Shown: positions 9,875 to 18,044 of the stretch, piece after piece
How the letters are laid out: each line of letters opens with the position of its first letter
Numbering within the stretch: position 1 is the first letter of the stretch
Assembly: GCA_963750075.1 (NCBI GenBank)
Contig: CAVVPG010000004.1
Coordinates: 248,001 to 312,000 of the forward strand
Origin: Bog-473 sp963750075
Lineage (GTDB): Bacteria > Actinomycetota > Acidimicrobiia > Acidimicrobiales > RAAP-2
Reading direction: 5' to 3'
Length of the DNA: 64,000 nucleotides
Made by a program: the position numbers and the translations under genes
The notes under the pieces: generated by a model
The model's database searches: none
Told to the model about the DNA's origin: nothing
What the model saw: only the letters and a program-made list of their open reading frames with translations

Positions 9875-9901
9875 AAAATAGCGTCTTGGTAGCATGACAC
9901 C

Positions 9902-10111
9902 ATGACGAGGAACCTCACGGTGCGGCTCCCGGACGAATTGGCGGCGGACGTTGAGGCACTGGCAAGAGTCGAACGCGCCAGTCTGAACGAAACGGTGAAG
10001 CAAGCTTTGATCGAGGCGGTCGAGCGGAGGCGCAAGAACCCGAAGTTCAAGGCTCGCTTGGGGAAGATCATCGAGGAGGACCGAGAGCTGCTCGAGCGCC
10101 TCGCCAAGTGA
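9902..10111 (+). CDS. Ribbon-helix-helix DNA-binding protein, antitoxin-like
   Basis: A 69-residue protein with the N-terminal strand LTVRLPDELAADVEALA and following helices of the MetJ/Arc/CopG fold. An acidic and basic helical tail (IIEEDRELLERLAK) may serve as a partner-binding region. It is related along its length to the protein at 11065-11277, including the ending ELL-RLA. No toxin gene adjoins it in the usual two-gene form; the next genes are an MNT/HEPN pair 60 bases on. It may be an orphan antitoxin, a regulator of the neighbouring pair, or a control protein of the island. Confidence 0.7.
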   Translation: MTRNLTVRLPDELAADVEALARVERASLNETVKQALIEAVERRRKNPKFKARLGKIIEEDRELLERLAK

Positions 10112-10173
10112 GCGTCGAGGTTCTCCGACGGGGCCCGACACGGTGATAGACAATCCGCTATAGGCTATGACTC

Positions 10174-10701
10174 ATGGAGTTGGGATCCTCCTCCCCTGGT
10201 TCGCTGCTTCGAGAGGCACGTACTCGTGCCAACCTGTCGCAGACCGACGTCGCTCGCCGGGCACATGTCGCCCAGAGCGTCGTCAGTGCGTACGAGTCCG
10301 GACGTCGAGAGCCGTCGTTCGGGACCCTCGAGCGGCTGATCGCCGCCACCGGCCACCGGTTGGACGTTCGGCTCGAGCCGGCGCCGGGCGCGCGTCCAGG
10401 GTTGCCCGACACCCCGTTGGGGCGACGCCTCAGGCAACGCCGCCGACAAGTGCTCGCGATCGCCGAGAATCACGGCGCCTCCAACGTAAGAGTGTTCGGA
10501 AGCGTTGCCCGCGGACAGGACACCCCCGAAAGCGATGTCGACATCCTCGTTGACCTGTCGCCACGATCGAGCCTGGTGACATTGGGACGATTGGAACGGG
10601 AGCTGAGCGGCGTCCTGGGTGTGCCCGTGGACGTCGTACCGGCCGACGGCCTGCGTCCGGCGGTGCGAGCCGAGGCAGAGCAAGAAGCAGTTCCATTGTG
10701 A
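10174..10701 (+). CDS. MNT-type antitoxin with fused XRE helix-turn-helix
   Basis: A 175-residue two-domain protein. Residues 8-65 form an XRE-like HTH (LSQTDVARRAHVAQSVVSAYESG). Residues 95-165 form a minimal nucleotidyltransferase with the signature Gly109-Ser110, then ten residues, then Asp121-x-Asp123, plus a third acid at Asp153 (PVDVV). In known HEPN/MNT modules the MNT protein neutralises the HEPN RNase, in some cases by AMPylating its tyrosine. Most MNT antitoxins lack a DNA-binding domain, so the fused HTH probably gives autoregulation. Its stop overlaps the start of the HEPN gene (GTGA), as expected for a coupled pair. Confidence 0.85.
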   Translation: MELGSSSPGSLLREARTRANLSQTDVARRAHVAQSVVSAYESGRREPSFGTLERLIAATGHRLDVRLEPAPGARPGLPDTPLGRRLRQRRRQVLAIAENHGASNVRVFGSVARGQDTPESDVDILVDLSPRSSLVTLGRLERELSGVLGVPVDVVPADGLRPAVRAEAEQEAVPL

Positions 10702-11030
10702 GTCGTCACGACCAGGAGTGGCTGGCCGACATCATCGCCGCCATCCAAGCCATTCGCACTTACCAGAAGCGAGGCGATCTCAGCGACGGACTGGTCTTCG
10801 ATGCTGTTCGTCTTCGGTTGATCGAGATCGGCGAGGCGGTGAAGCGACTGAGTCCAGAGCTGCTGGAGTCTGAACCGGACCTTCCATGGGAGGAGATCGC
10901 CGGAATGCGCGATCGACTCGCCCATCGGTACTTCGACACGTCGCACGCCATCGTCCAGGCCACCATTGACAACGACATACCGGAGCTCGATCTCGCCGTG
11001 CGGCGTCTGCTGTCAAAGGACGCGACTTAG
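10698..11030 (+). CDS. HepT-like HEPN ribonuclease toxin
   Basis: A 110-residue all-helical HEPN-domain protein starting at a GTG inside the stop of the MNT gene. It carries the RNase signature Arg71-x4-His76-x-Tyr78 (RDRLAHRY), the arrangement in which the tyrosine is the AMPylation site in studied HepT/MntA systems. The conserved segment RLRLIEIGEAVKRLSPE around residue 38-54 also fits. It is predicted to cleave RNA when its MNT partner is lost, stabilising the island or acting in phage defence. Length and gene order are typical. Confidence 0.88.
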   Translation: MSRHDQEWLADIIAAIQAIRTYQKRGDLSDGLVFDAVRLRLIEIGEAVKRLSPELLESEPDLPWEEIAGMRDRLAHRYFDTSHAIVQATIDNDIPELDLAVRRLLSKDAT

Positions 11031-11049
11031 ACACTCGCCCATGGGATCT

Positions 11050-11065
11050 TGATATCATGATGTCA
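11050..11065 (+). promoter_or_regulatory. Near-palindromic operator overlapping a start codon
   Basis: The 16-base sequence TGATATCATGATGTCA is a palindrome at 14 of 16 positions, and its last base is the A of the start codon at 11065. Ribbon-helix-helix proteins commonly bind such operators over their own start, so autoregulation is likely. It is AT-rich against its surroundings. Confidence 0.5.
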
Positions 11066-11277
11066 TGGCGAAGCAGACCACAGTGCGGCTCCCCGAGGAG
11101 CTGGCAGAAACGGCTGAGGCGGTTGCACGGGTCAAGGGGGTGAGCGTGAACGCACTCATCACCGAGTCCCTCTCCGCGGAGATCGCCCGGGTGAAGGCAG
11201 ACAAGGAGTTCATGGCACGGATGAGCAAACTCCTGGAACGGGACAAAGAGTTGCTCGACCGGCTGGCGCAAACCTGA
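11065..11277 (+). CDS. Ribbon-helix-helix DNA-binding protein, antitoxin-like
   Basis: A 70-residue protein with the RHH start TTVRLPEELAETAEAVA and helix VNALITESLSAEIARV. Its C-terminus (LLERDKELLDRLAQT) parallels that of the protein at 9902-10111, so the two are paralogues flanking the MNT/HEPN pair. There is no adjacent toxin; downstream is a convergent channel gene. A near-palindrome overlaps its start. It is likely a DNA-binding antitoxin or regulator, and might cross-regulate the neighbouring module. Confidence 0.7.
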   Translation: MAKQTTVRLPEELAETAEAVARVKGVSVNALITESLSAEIARVKADKEFMARMSKLLERDKELLDRLAQT

Positions 11278-11352
11278 TGCGCGACTGAGATATTTCGCTT
11301 AGTGGCGTACCGCCAGACGTGCTGCTGCGACTTTCGTCCGCCGGCGGGGAGC

Positions 11353-11949
11353 TCAATCGCTTGCCGCGTCAGCCCGGCGCTGTTGATTGAACTTGACCGC
11401 GTTCACCACGAGGCGGACCACTAGGCCCAGGAACACTAGGTCCAGCCACATCTGCACTGTGACCACCAGGCGAGCTGCCTCGCTCTTTGCAGTGATGTCA
11501 CCGAAGCCAACGGTCGTGAAGACGGTGGAAGAGAAGTACATGGCGTCGGTGCGGCTGAGAGGTGCTCCGAACGAACTCTGATTGGCGCGAGCCATGAGGT
11601 AGTACGTGGTGGCGAACAGCAGCACGTAGAGCGGGACGCTGAGAGCGAGGGCTTCGACAGCACGGCTGATGGGGTGGTCGGACCCGACGATCCTTCGGAT
11701 CTGCCACACGATGATCCCCGCGAGCACTAGGACTCCGATCGCCACCTCGGCCACCACGCCAGCATTGGAGCCATGGTCTAAGGGCAGCACGAAGTAGAGG
11801 GCCACGACCAAGGCAATCGTGAGACCTGTACGAACAACTGCGACGATGGCGAGTCGTCTGCGACCTCGGAGAGCGAGGTCCCTAATTTGCGCTGGTTGTG
11901 CCGGCGCCTCTGTCGTGGACACGGTCGTTCCCTCTTGTTCTGGAACCAT
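11353..11949 (-). CDS. Two-pore-loop-type potassium channel (Ion_trans_2 family)
   Basis: A 198-residue membrane protein with about four helices: two N-terminal (about 35-55 and 65-83), then an outer and inner pore helix (about 100-120 and 160-185). Between the latter lies the K+ selectivity filter TTVGFGD at about residues 145-151. No cytoplasmic RCK/TrkA domain is attached. Four subunits would form a K+-conducting pore in the cytoplasmic membrane. It begins three bases after the stop of the FUSC gene, so it is the last gene of a three-gene unit starting at 14741. The role is presumably membrane potential or K+ control during stress. Confidence 0.85.
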   Translation of the reverse strand: MVPEQEGTTVSTTEAPAQPAQIRDLALRGRRRLAIVAVVRTGLTIALVVALYFVLPLDHGSNAGVVAEVAIGVLVLAGIIVWQIRRIVGSDHPISRAVEALALSVPLYVLLFATTYYLMARANQSSFGAPLSRTDAMYFSSTVFTTVGFGDITAKSEAARLVVTVQMWLDLVFLGLVVRLVVNAVKFNQQRRADAASD

Positions 11950-11952
11950 GCG

Positions 11953-13011
11953 TCAGGCCGTCTTGGCAGAGTGCTTCTGGAGCCGGTCAGCCACGAACAT
12001 CACGATCACCCCGATGCCGACGCCAATCATGGTGAAGAGGACCCGCCGCCCCTCGGCCGCGTAGTCCGTCGGCTGGGGCAGGTCGGCTGCGATGAGCGCA
12101 GCACAGGCAATCGAGGCGGCGTAGTAGGCGTAGTTCACACCCTTGATGGCAATTCCGAGTCCGGCCAGAAGGATGATGATGACCTCCAGCGCGTGCTTGT
12201 TACCGACCAGGATCAGGATCGGGATGGCTGCCGCAGCACCCATGGCCGCACCCACCAGGCGCTGCTCGCCGAAGAGCTTGGATTGTTCGAGGCTTGGCTT
12301 CATCGCGACGATGGTGGCGATGGGCATCCAGTCGGCGCTGGGCAGGTTCCCTCCGAAGGCGATGGCGGCGGAGGCGGCCAGGGCCAGTGACCGGATCAAC
12401 GCGAAGAGGACGATCGGCCGGGTCAACGGCACCGGGGATTGGCTCCCCGGCAGGTCCATGACCGGTGCGGGCCGCCATCTGCCCCTGCTCGCCACCCACA
12501 CGACGAACATCAGGGCGATCCATGCTGCGGCCCCGACCAGCCAGGCCAGTGCCTGGTCCCAGGCGCTGATCTTGAGGTGGCCTGTGTCATGCGTTGCCAG
12601 TGAGAGCACGACGAGGAACCAGACGTTGAGGAGCAGACCCGCCGCGAATCGGTGGACCCCGAGCTTGACGGCCAGGCCGCACGCGAGCGTGACGGCGAAG
12701 ACGGCAAGGACCACGAAGCCCCAGGCTTTATCGCCCACGTAGAAGCCGAAGGCCGTCACCACCGCACCCAGCAGGGCGAAGAGAGACATTCCCTCTATCC
12801 GCTTGCCAATGTTTCCGCCTGGGTCACTCTGTGCTACCAAGAGGACGGCGAAGACGACGGGGACGAAGTACTTCTGTTGGTTCGTCTGGACGATGACGAA
12901 CCACAGCAGGAACAGGAGGGCCGCGACGGCTGCGCCGCTCTTGATGTTCAGCTTCTGGCCGTCGGCCGCGAACACCTTCTCTATCTGGCTCTTAGTCCAA
13001 ATCCGAGCCAT
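11953..13011 (-). CDS. FUSC-family (DUF2955-like) membrane protein
   Basis: A 352-residue protein with two blocks of hydrophobic helices (residues about 25-170 and 205-340) linked by a polar stretch near 180-200, the pattern of the fusaric acid resistance/aromatic acid exporter superfamily. Members export aromatic acids or other small organic compounds, but this member's substrate is unknown. ATG 13011 overlaps the TGA of the upstream flavoprotein gene by one base (TGATG), so translation is coupled. Open frame continues upstream of 13011, but it is the shadow of that gene. Confidence 0.75.
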   Translation of the reverse strand: MARIWTKSQIEKVFAADGQKLNIKSGAAVAALLFLLWFVIVQTNQQKYFVPVVFAVLLVAQSDPGGNIGKRIEGMSLFALLGAVVTAFGFYVGDKAWGFVVLAVFAVTLACGLAVKLGVHRFAAGLLLNVWFLVVLSLATHDTGHLKISAWDQALAWLVGAAAWIALMFVVWVASRGRWRPAPVMDLPGSQSPVPLTRPIVLFALIRSLALAASAAIAFGGNLPSADWMPIATIVAMKPSLEQSKLFGEQRLVGAAMGAAAAIPILILVGNKHALEVIIILLAGLGIAIKGVNYAYYAASIACAALIAADLPQPTDYAAEGRRVLFTMIGVGIGVIVMFVADRLQKHSAKTA

Positions 13012-14741
13012 CAGACGTGTTCGAGGGCGCCTGGACGAGTCGCCATCTGGTCCTCGGCATGGGCGACGATCGGGAAGCCGCCCTGACCCACCTCGAGCGG
13101 AGTGCGGTGATACCCGTGGAACGTGATCAGGCCGCCCGAGAGAAATGCCGTGCTGGCGAAGTCGTGTTGCCTGAGGATGCAGTAGGCGATGTAACTGCGG
13201 AAGCCAGACCGGCAGTAGGTGTACACCGGGCGGTCCTTGGACACCTCGCCGAGCCGGGCGCGGAGTTCGGTGTAGGGGATGTTGATCGCCTCGGGGATGT
13301 GCCAGTACTCGTACTCGGCCACCGTGCGCACGTCGAGGATCGTTGTCGCCTCGGCGCAGTCCGGGTAGTCCTCCGCATACCAGAGGTCGATGTCGCCTCT
13401 GAGCAGGTTGGAAGCCTGGAACCCGATCATGTTGACGGGATCCTTCGCCGATCCATACGGAGGGGCGTAGGACAGCTCGACGTGCTCGAGGTCGTAGACG
13501 GTCATGCCAGCGCGCAGGGCGATCGCGAACACGTCGATCCGCTTGTCCACGCCGTCCCAACCCAGCAGCTGGGCGCCCAGCAGCTTCCCGTCCGATGGGC
13601 TGAAGAGCACCTTGATGAACATAGGCGAGCTGCCCGGGTAATACGCGGCGTGGTCGTTCTGGTGGGTGTACACCTTGCGGTGCTCGATCCCTCGCTCGCG
13701 CAGCTGGGCCTCGGTCAGTCCCGTCCCGCCAGCGGCCATGTCGAACGCCTTGACGATGGCCGTCCCTTGGCTGCCCCGATAGGCACTCTCGTGATTGCAG
13801 ATCGTCTCGGCCGCGATGCGCCCTTCCCGGTTGGCCGGGCCGGCCAGCATGGAGAGGACCGGCTCCCCGGTCAGCAGGTGCACCGTTTCCACGGCGTCAC
13901 CGGCAGCGAGGATGTCGGGGACCGAGGTCCGCATATGGGCGTCGACGCCGATGCCCCCGAGCGGCCCGATCGCCGCCCCGGCCATCTGTGCCAACTCGGC
14001 GTTGGGTCGCACGCCGACGGCGAGCACGACGACGTCGGCGATCAGCTCGGAGCCGTCCGAGAGCTCGACAACGAGCTCCGCGCCCCTCTCCCGGATCGCC
14101 TTGGCCGAACTGCCGAGACGGATGTCGACCCCGTGGGTCGTGACGTGGAAGTCGAGGATCCTGGTCATCTCCGGATCCAGCCATGGCATCAGACGGTCTG
14201 TCCGTTCGACGATGGCGGTTTCGAGGCCTCGGGTGCGAAATGCTTCTGCCATCTCCAGGCCGATGTAGCTGCCTCCGATGACGACGGCCCGAGTCGCGCT
14301 GGCATCGAGTTCCTCGATGATGCGATCCATGTCGGGAATGTTGCGCAGGACATCGACCCGAGGATGGTCGGCCCCGGGAATGGGTGGGCGGATGGGTTCG
14401 GCCCCGGGGCACAGCACCAGCTTGTCGTAGGCCTCGCGGTAGGTCCGCCCATCTTCGACCTCGTGTACCTCGACCTCCTTCGCAGTCGGGTCGATACCCA
14501 CCACCTCATGGCCGGTGCGCACGTCGAGCGCCAGTGAGGCGGCCAGGCTCTCGGGAGTCTGGAGCAACAAGCTGTTGCGGTCGGGAATCTCGCCGCCGAT
14601 GTGGTACGGAAGGCCGCAATTGGCGAAGGAGACGTAGCGGCCCCGCTCGAGAATCACGATCTCGGCCGAGTCGTCGAGTCGTCGTACCCGGGCACCGGTG
14701 GACGCTCCCGCAGCTACTCCTCCCACAATCACAACCCTCAT
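13011..14741 (-). CDS. CoA-disulfide reductase-like flavoprotein with C-terminal rhodanese domain
   Basis: A 576-residue FAD/NAD(P)H oxidoreductase. The FAD Rossmann motif VVIVGGVAAGAS is at residues 3-14 and the single active cysteine is Cys42 in SFANCGLPYH, as in CoA-disulfide reductases and NADH oxidases. A second nucleotide-binding motif (VVIGGSYIGLEMAE) lies near 155. The rhodanese domain occupies about 465-560, with active loop CRSGFR (Cys about 510). Studied fusions of this type reduce CoA disulfides, persulfides or polysulfides, so a role in thiol redox and sulfur stress is likely. AAGGGGAG precedes the ATG at 14741. It heads the unit with FUSC and the K+ channel. Confidence 0.88.
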   Translation of the reverse strand: MRVVIVGGVAAGASTGARVRRLDDSAEIVILERGRYVSFANCGLPYHIGGEIPDRNSLLLQTPESLAASLALDVRTGHEVVGIDPTAKEVEVHEVEDGRTYREAYDKLVLCPGAEPIRPPIPGADHPRVDVLRNIPDMDRIIEELDASATRAVVIGGSYIGLEMAEAFRTRGLETAIVERTDRLMPWLDPEMTRILDFHVTTHGVDIRLGSSAKAIRERGAELVVELSDGSELIADVVVLAVGVRPNAELAQMAGAAIGPLGGIGVDAHMRTSVPDILAAGDAVETVHLLTGEPVLSMLAGPANREGRIAAETICNHESAYRGSQGTAIVKAFDMAAGGTGLTEAQLRERGIEHRKVYTHQNDHAAYYPGSSPMFIKVLFSPSDGKLLGAQLLGWDGVDKRIDVFAIALRAGMTVYDLEHVELSYAPPYGSAKDPVNMIGFQASNLLRGDIDLWYAEDYPDCAEATTILDVRTVAEYEYWHIPEAINIPYTELRARLGEVSKDRPVYTYCRSGFRSYIAYCILRQHDFASTAFLSGGLITFHGYHRTPLEVGQGGFPIVAHAEDQMATRPGALEHV

Positions 14742-14867
14742 GGCGGCTCCCCTTCGAATCGTTGGGCGACAGTAGGCTACGGAGTCAAAATCACCCGTTA
14801 CCGGACAGGCTCACTCTCGGCAGCGTGCTCTGGTTCTGGCTCGGAGTGCCAGGTGTACTCAGGGCCT

Positions 14868-15098
14868 TCACCCGTCCGTTCCGTGGTCTGGATTGACCGA
14901 CACCAGCTCGACGCCAAGTTCCTGGGCTCGGTCGATGAGCCCGAGAAGGTGCGCCTGATCTGTCACGTCGCCGGTGAGCACCGTCGTGCCCGCGATTCGC
15001 TGCAACTGCATGCCGTCAAACAGGACTCCGAACGAATCGCCTAGCTCTCCGCGAAGAACAAGCCGATAGCTGCGGGGATGCGCCCAATTGTTGTCCAT
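14868..15098 (-). CDS. Small conserved actinobacterial protein, unknown function
   Basis: A 76-residue protein with a regular alternation of strand and helix: YRLVLRGELGDSFGVLFDGM, then TTVLTGDVTDQAHLLGLIDRAQELGVELVSV. I recognise this as a recurring small protein in actinobacterial genomes, of ferredoxin-like or ACT-like secondary structure, without known function. Upstream lies a 46-bp sequence shared with the promoter of the gene at 18045, so both probably answer to the same regulator. It sits between the flavoprotein gene and the LuxR gene. Confidence 0.65.
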   Translation of the reverse strand: MDNNWAHPRSYRLVLRGELGDSFGVLFDGMQLQRIAGTTVLTGDVTDQAHLLGLIDRAQELGVELVSVNPDHGTDG

Positions 15099-15120
15099 CT
15101 CGACGCAGCCTTACATTCCG

Positions 15121-15166
15121 GCAGGCGACCCGTCATCGCCTTCTGGCCGGATTCACCTAGGGGAGG
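15121..15166 (-). promoter_or_regulatory. Conserved island promoter element, copy A
   Basis: Read on the minus strand, this sequence matches 17909-17954 at 36 of 46 positions. The match includes an exact 19-base core (TCCCCTAGGTGAATCCGGC; 15146-15164) and conserved GATGAC and TCGCCT blocks downstream. The core ends 47 bases before the start codon at 15098. Conservation of both a core and downstream blocks in fixed spacing suggests an operator joined to a promoter. Confidence 0.6.
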
Positions 15167-15301
15167 CTGTTGGGCCGGGCGGGCCAGACCACCGGTCCGC
15201 ACACCCCGGCCGGGCACCGACCAATGCTCACAGACAAGGAAAGGCAAACGAGGGCGTCGCTGCCGACCGCCGGCGTCGTTGCGTTCGCCCTTGGACGCTC
15301 G

Positions 15302-17677
15302 CTAGAGGATGCCCAGTTCGCGGCTACGTTCGAGCGCGTCGGCCCGCGAACGCACGGCGAGCTTGCGGTAGATCGACCGAACGTGGCTATGGACCGTGTA
15401 GTACGACACATACAGTTCACGACCGATGTCTCGCTCCGACAAGTCGCTGCGCAGGAGCTTGAGCACCCCGAGCTCCCGTGGCGTCAGCTCGAGATCCTCG
15501 CATGGGGCGAGACGGATCGGTGCGGGCCGCGCGAGGGTGGACAATGTCTGGGCCAGGATCCCCGGATCAGGGCACCGCTCGATGATCGATCTCGCATCGG
15601 CTATCGCGGCGGTGGCCGCCTTGTGCTGGCCCAGGGCCCCAAGCACCTGCGCCTGGCCGAGCATCGCATGGGCCACTTGGATGGGCTGGCCAAAGATCTG
15701 CGCAAGTGCCACGCCGTGCGCGATCAGCGGCAGCGCCTCCTCGGGCCTGCCACGCGCCGCCAGCGATGCCCCCAGCGCCAGCGGGACCGTGCCAACGGCC
15801 TCCTCCGTGCCGTGCTCCCGTCCGAATTGGGCCGCCGACTCGGCCAGGGTGCGTTGCTCGTCTCCACGGCCCCGCTCGCCGGCGATCAGCGACCGATAGG
15901 CGAGCGACGACGTACCAGACAGCCACTGGGCGCTCGCGGGCGCCAGCGCCGCCGCCTCCGCAAACCACTCGTCGGCCTCGTCACGCTCACCCTCGAAGTA
16001 CAGGCCCACGCCAACCGCCCAGCACGCCAACGATCGCCAAGGTGACCCCGGGCCCTCGAGCTCGACCACTTGGCGGGCATGTTCCAACTGGGCGCCGGCA
16101 TCTCCCCAAGGAAATGCGGCCTGCAGCATGGTCAGGCTCGCCCGAGCGGAGCTGAAACCGTCGCGCAGCGGCCCCGCGTCCAAATCCCCCAGCCGGTCGA
16201 TCGCCATCAGGGCCCGCCCCGCCTCCACCTGCCTTGCGGACAGTGACAGCACCCACGCCTGAATCAGGAGCAGATGCACCTCGCTCGTCAGTACCTGGTC
16301 AGGAAGCTGCCGTAGCCAGGCGAGGACGGTGTCGTACCTCCACGTATTGGCGTAGCTGATCCAGACGGTTTCGATCAGCTCGACTGCTTCGGCGTAGGCC
16401 TCGGCCGCCACGGCGTGCTGGATCGCCTCGCCGGGCGTCCCGTGATCACGATGCCAGCAATAGGCGCGGCGGTGCAGTCCAGGGGCCAGGCCCGGTTCAC
16501 GTCGCTCGAGCTCCACCCGGAGCAGCTGCGCGAAGACGGGGTGGAAGCGATACGACCCGGCTTCGTCGTCGAGCGGGACGAGGAACAGGTTGGTCCGTGA
16601 CAGCGCATCGAGCATCGCCGCCGAGCCTTCATGCTCCATCACGGCATAGCAGAGAGGGCCGGTCAACCTGTCGAGAATCGAAGTGCGGAGCATTAGCACC
16701 TGTGCCGAAGGGTCATGTGCCTCGAGCACCTCCGTCACGAGGAAGTCCACCACGTGACGGTTCGACCCCCCAAATGTGCGCACGAAGGCGTGGCGGTCGG
16801 CGGTGGGCTGCAGCGAGAGCGCCGCCAGATAGAGCCCCGCCGGCCATCCCTCCGTCTTCCTCACCAAACTGTCGACATCTTCGGCTGTGAGGTCGAGCCC
16901 GAGTCGACCGTTCAGGAATGCGTCCGCCTCCTTGTAGCTGAATCGCAGATCGTCGGCTCGTAGCTCGAGGAGCTCGCCGTGCGCGCGCAGACTAGCCACC
17001 GGCAGGTTTGGTTCGGTCCTGCTGGCGAGCACCAGATGGAACCCCGGTGGTGCATGTTCAATGAACCACCGCACACTGGCGCGGGCCGGTTCGCTGGAAA
17101 CGCGGTGGAAGTCGTCCAAAATGAGCGTGATCTCGTCCTGGCCGTCTAGCTCGTTGACCAGACGAGGCAGAACCAGATCAATTACCGGTGCCACAACCGA
17201 GGACACTGACGCCGATTTGGCAACGTCGGGGTTGGCGCGGCGTAGCGCCCCGATCGCATGCGACCACAGGACCACAGGGTCGTTGTCGCCCTCGTCCAGC
17301 GTGAGCCACGCAACGAGTCTCCGGGCGGCATCTGCCTCGTACCAGGCCGAGAGAAGACTGGTCTTCCCGAAGCCCGCCGGGCAGGCGATGAGAGTGAGCT
17401 TGCGGTCCGACCCGCTTCGAAGACGTTCCAGAAGGCGATCGCGCGGGATCGACTGTTCGCGCACGGGCGGCGGCCGCAACTTCGTGGCCACCAGGGTCGG
17501 CTGCCCGACACGCTCGTGCCTCCCGTCGTCCGCGGCGGAATCCAGCAGTTCAGAGGTGTCGTGGCGGGTCTCGGGCGGTATCTGACGGAGTGACCGACTC
17601 GGCCCCCGCGTACCACCGAGGGGCTCCCTCGCGGTGGACATGCCGCTAGCTTGCCAGTTCAGATTTCCTGGGTCCAT
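15302..17677 (-). CDS. Large ATP-binding LuxR-family transcriptional regulator (LAL/MalT type)
   Basis: A 791-residue regulator. The Walker A motif CPAGFGKTS is near residues 99-107 and the Walker B ITLILDDFH near 182-190. A winged-helix-like linker and a TPR-like helical region (about 430-700) follow, and a LuxR HTH ends the protein (LTPRELGVLKLL then SERDIGRELYVSYYTVHSHV, about 730-785). This matches the signal-transduction STAND/MalT architecture. Such proteins bind an inducer in the helical region and activate transcription after ATP-dependent oligomerisation. It lies between the two copies of the conserved promoter element and is the best candidate to control them. An in-frame ATG at 17641 is an alternative start. 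Confidence 0.85.
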   Translation of the reverse strand: MDPGNLNWQASGMSTAREPLGGTRGPSRSLRQIPPETRHDTSELLDSAADDGRHERVGQPTLVATKLRPPPVREQSIPRDRLLERLRSGSDRKLTLIACPAGFGKTSLLSAWYEADAARRLVAWLTLDEGDNDPVVLWSHAIGALRRANPDVAKSASVSSVVAPVIDLVLPRLVNELDGQDEITLILDDFHRVSSEPARASVRWFIEHAPPGFHLVLASRTEPNLPVASLRAHGELLELRADDLRFSYKEADAFLNGRLGLDLTAEDVDSLVRKTEGWPAGLYLAALSLQPTADRHAFVRTFGGSNRHVVDFLVTEVLEAHDPSAQVLMLRTSILDRLTGPLCYAVMEHEGSAAMLDALSRTNLFLVPLDDEAGSYRFHPVFAQLLRVELERREPGLAPGLHRRAYCWHRDHGTPGEAIQHAVAAEAYAEAVELIETVWISYANTWRYDTVLAWLRQLPDQVLTSEVHLLLIQAWVLSLSARQVEAGRALMAIDRLGDLDAGPLRDGFSSARASLTMLQAAFPWGDAGAQLEHARQVVELEGPGSPWRSLACWAVGVGLYFEGERDEADEWFAEAAALAPASAQWLSGTSSLAYRSLIAGERGRGDEQRTLAESAAQFGREHGTEEAVGTVPLALGASLAARGRPEEALPLIAHGVALAQIFGQPIQVAHAMLGQAQVLGALGQHKAATAAIADARSIIERCPDPGILAQTLSTLARPAPIRLAPCEDLELTPRELGVLKLLRSDLSERDIGRELYVSYYTVHSHVRSIYRKLAVRSRADALERSRELGIL

Positions 17678-17907
17678 GGACCAAAGTCCCTGCTTGATGC
17701 GGCACTCCTTCGCTCGCTCTGAGCCTGGCCTCCTAGGCGACGTCAGACCCCTAGTGGGATGTCTAGATGGTGCCTGCCAGGCACGTCAGCCCGCGGGCTC
17801 TCCCCCGGTAGGCGATGCGGCCCCCGATCGAACATCACGGTGCTCTCGGCGGCCGGGCCGCGTGCTCCCATCTGTGTCCGCACTTCGACCAACCCTGAAA
17901 CGGGCGG
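17678..17907. other. Regulatory intergenic region between divergent LuxR and CMD genes
   Basis: No gene is visible here. It holds the promoter of the leftward regulator gene. The stretch CCTAGGCGACGTCAGACCCC at 17731-17750 carries partial matches to the shared element (CCTAGG, CCCTAG), and another similar patch (CCCCCGGTAGGCGATG) is at 17802-17817, so weaker copies of the motif may be present. Confidence 0.35.
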
Positions 17908-17954
17908 CTTTCCCCTAGGTGAATCCGGCTGGCAGGTGATGACACTTCGCCTAC
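17908..17954 (+). promoter_or_regulatory. Conserved island promoter element, copy B
   Basis: This is the plus-strand copy of the element at 15121-15166, with the exact 19-base core at 17911-17929. It precedes the CMD-family gene, whose well-supported start at 18045 leaves a leader of roughly 90 bases. Given the match to copy A, transcription probably begins shortly after 17954. Confidence 0.6.
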
Positions 17955-18044
17955 ATGAGTGTGAACCTTCCATATGACGGACCGACCGTCACACCCTCCA
18001 CGTTGATAGCCAAATCCCAAAGACACGACCCAAGGAGTTCTCCC

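Noticed and set aside
14868..15098. Treating this small frame as a shadow
   Set aside because: Rejected as a shadow: it has a conserved protein pattern and its own promoter element, so it is listed as a gene.
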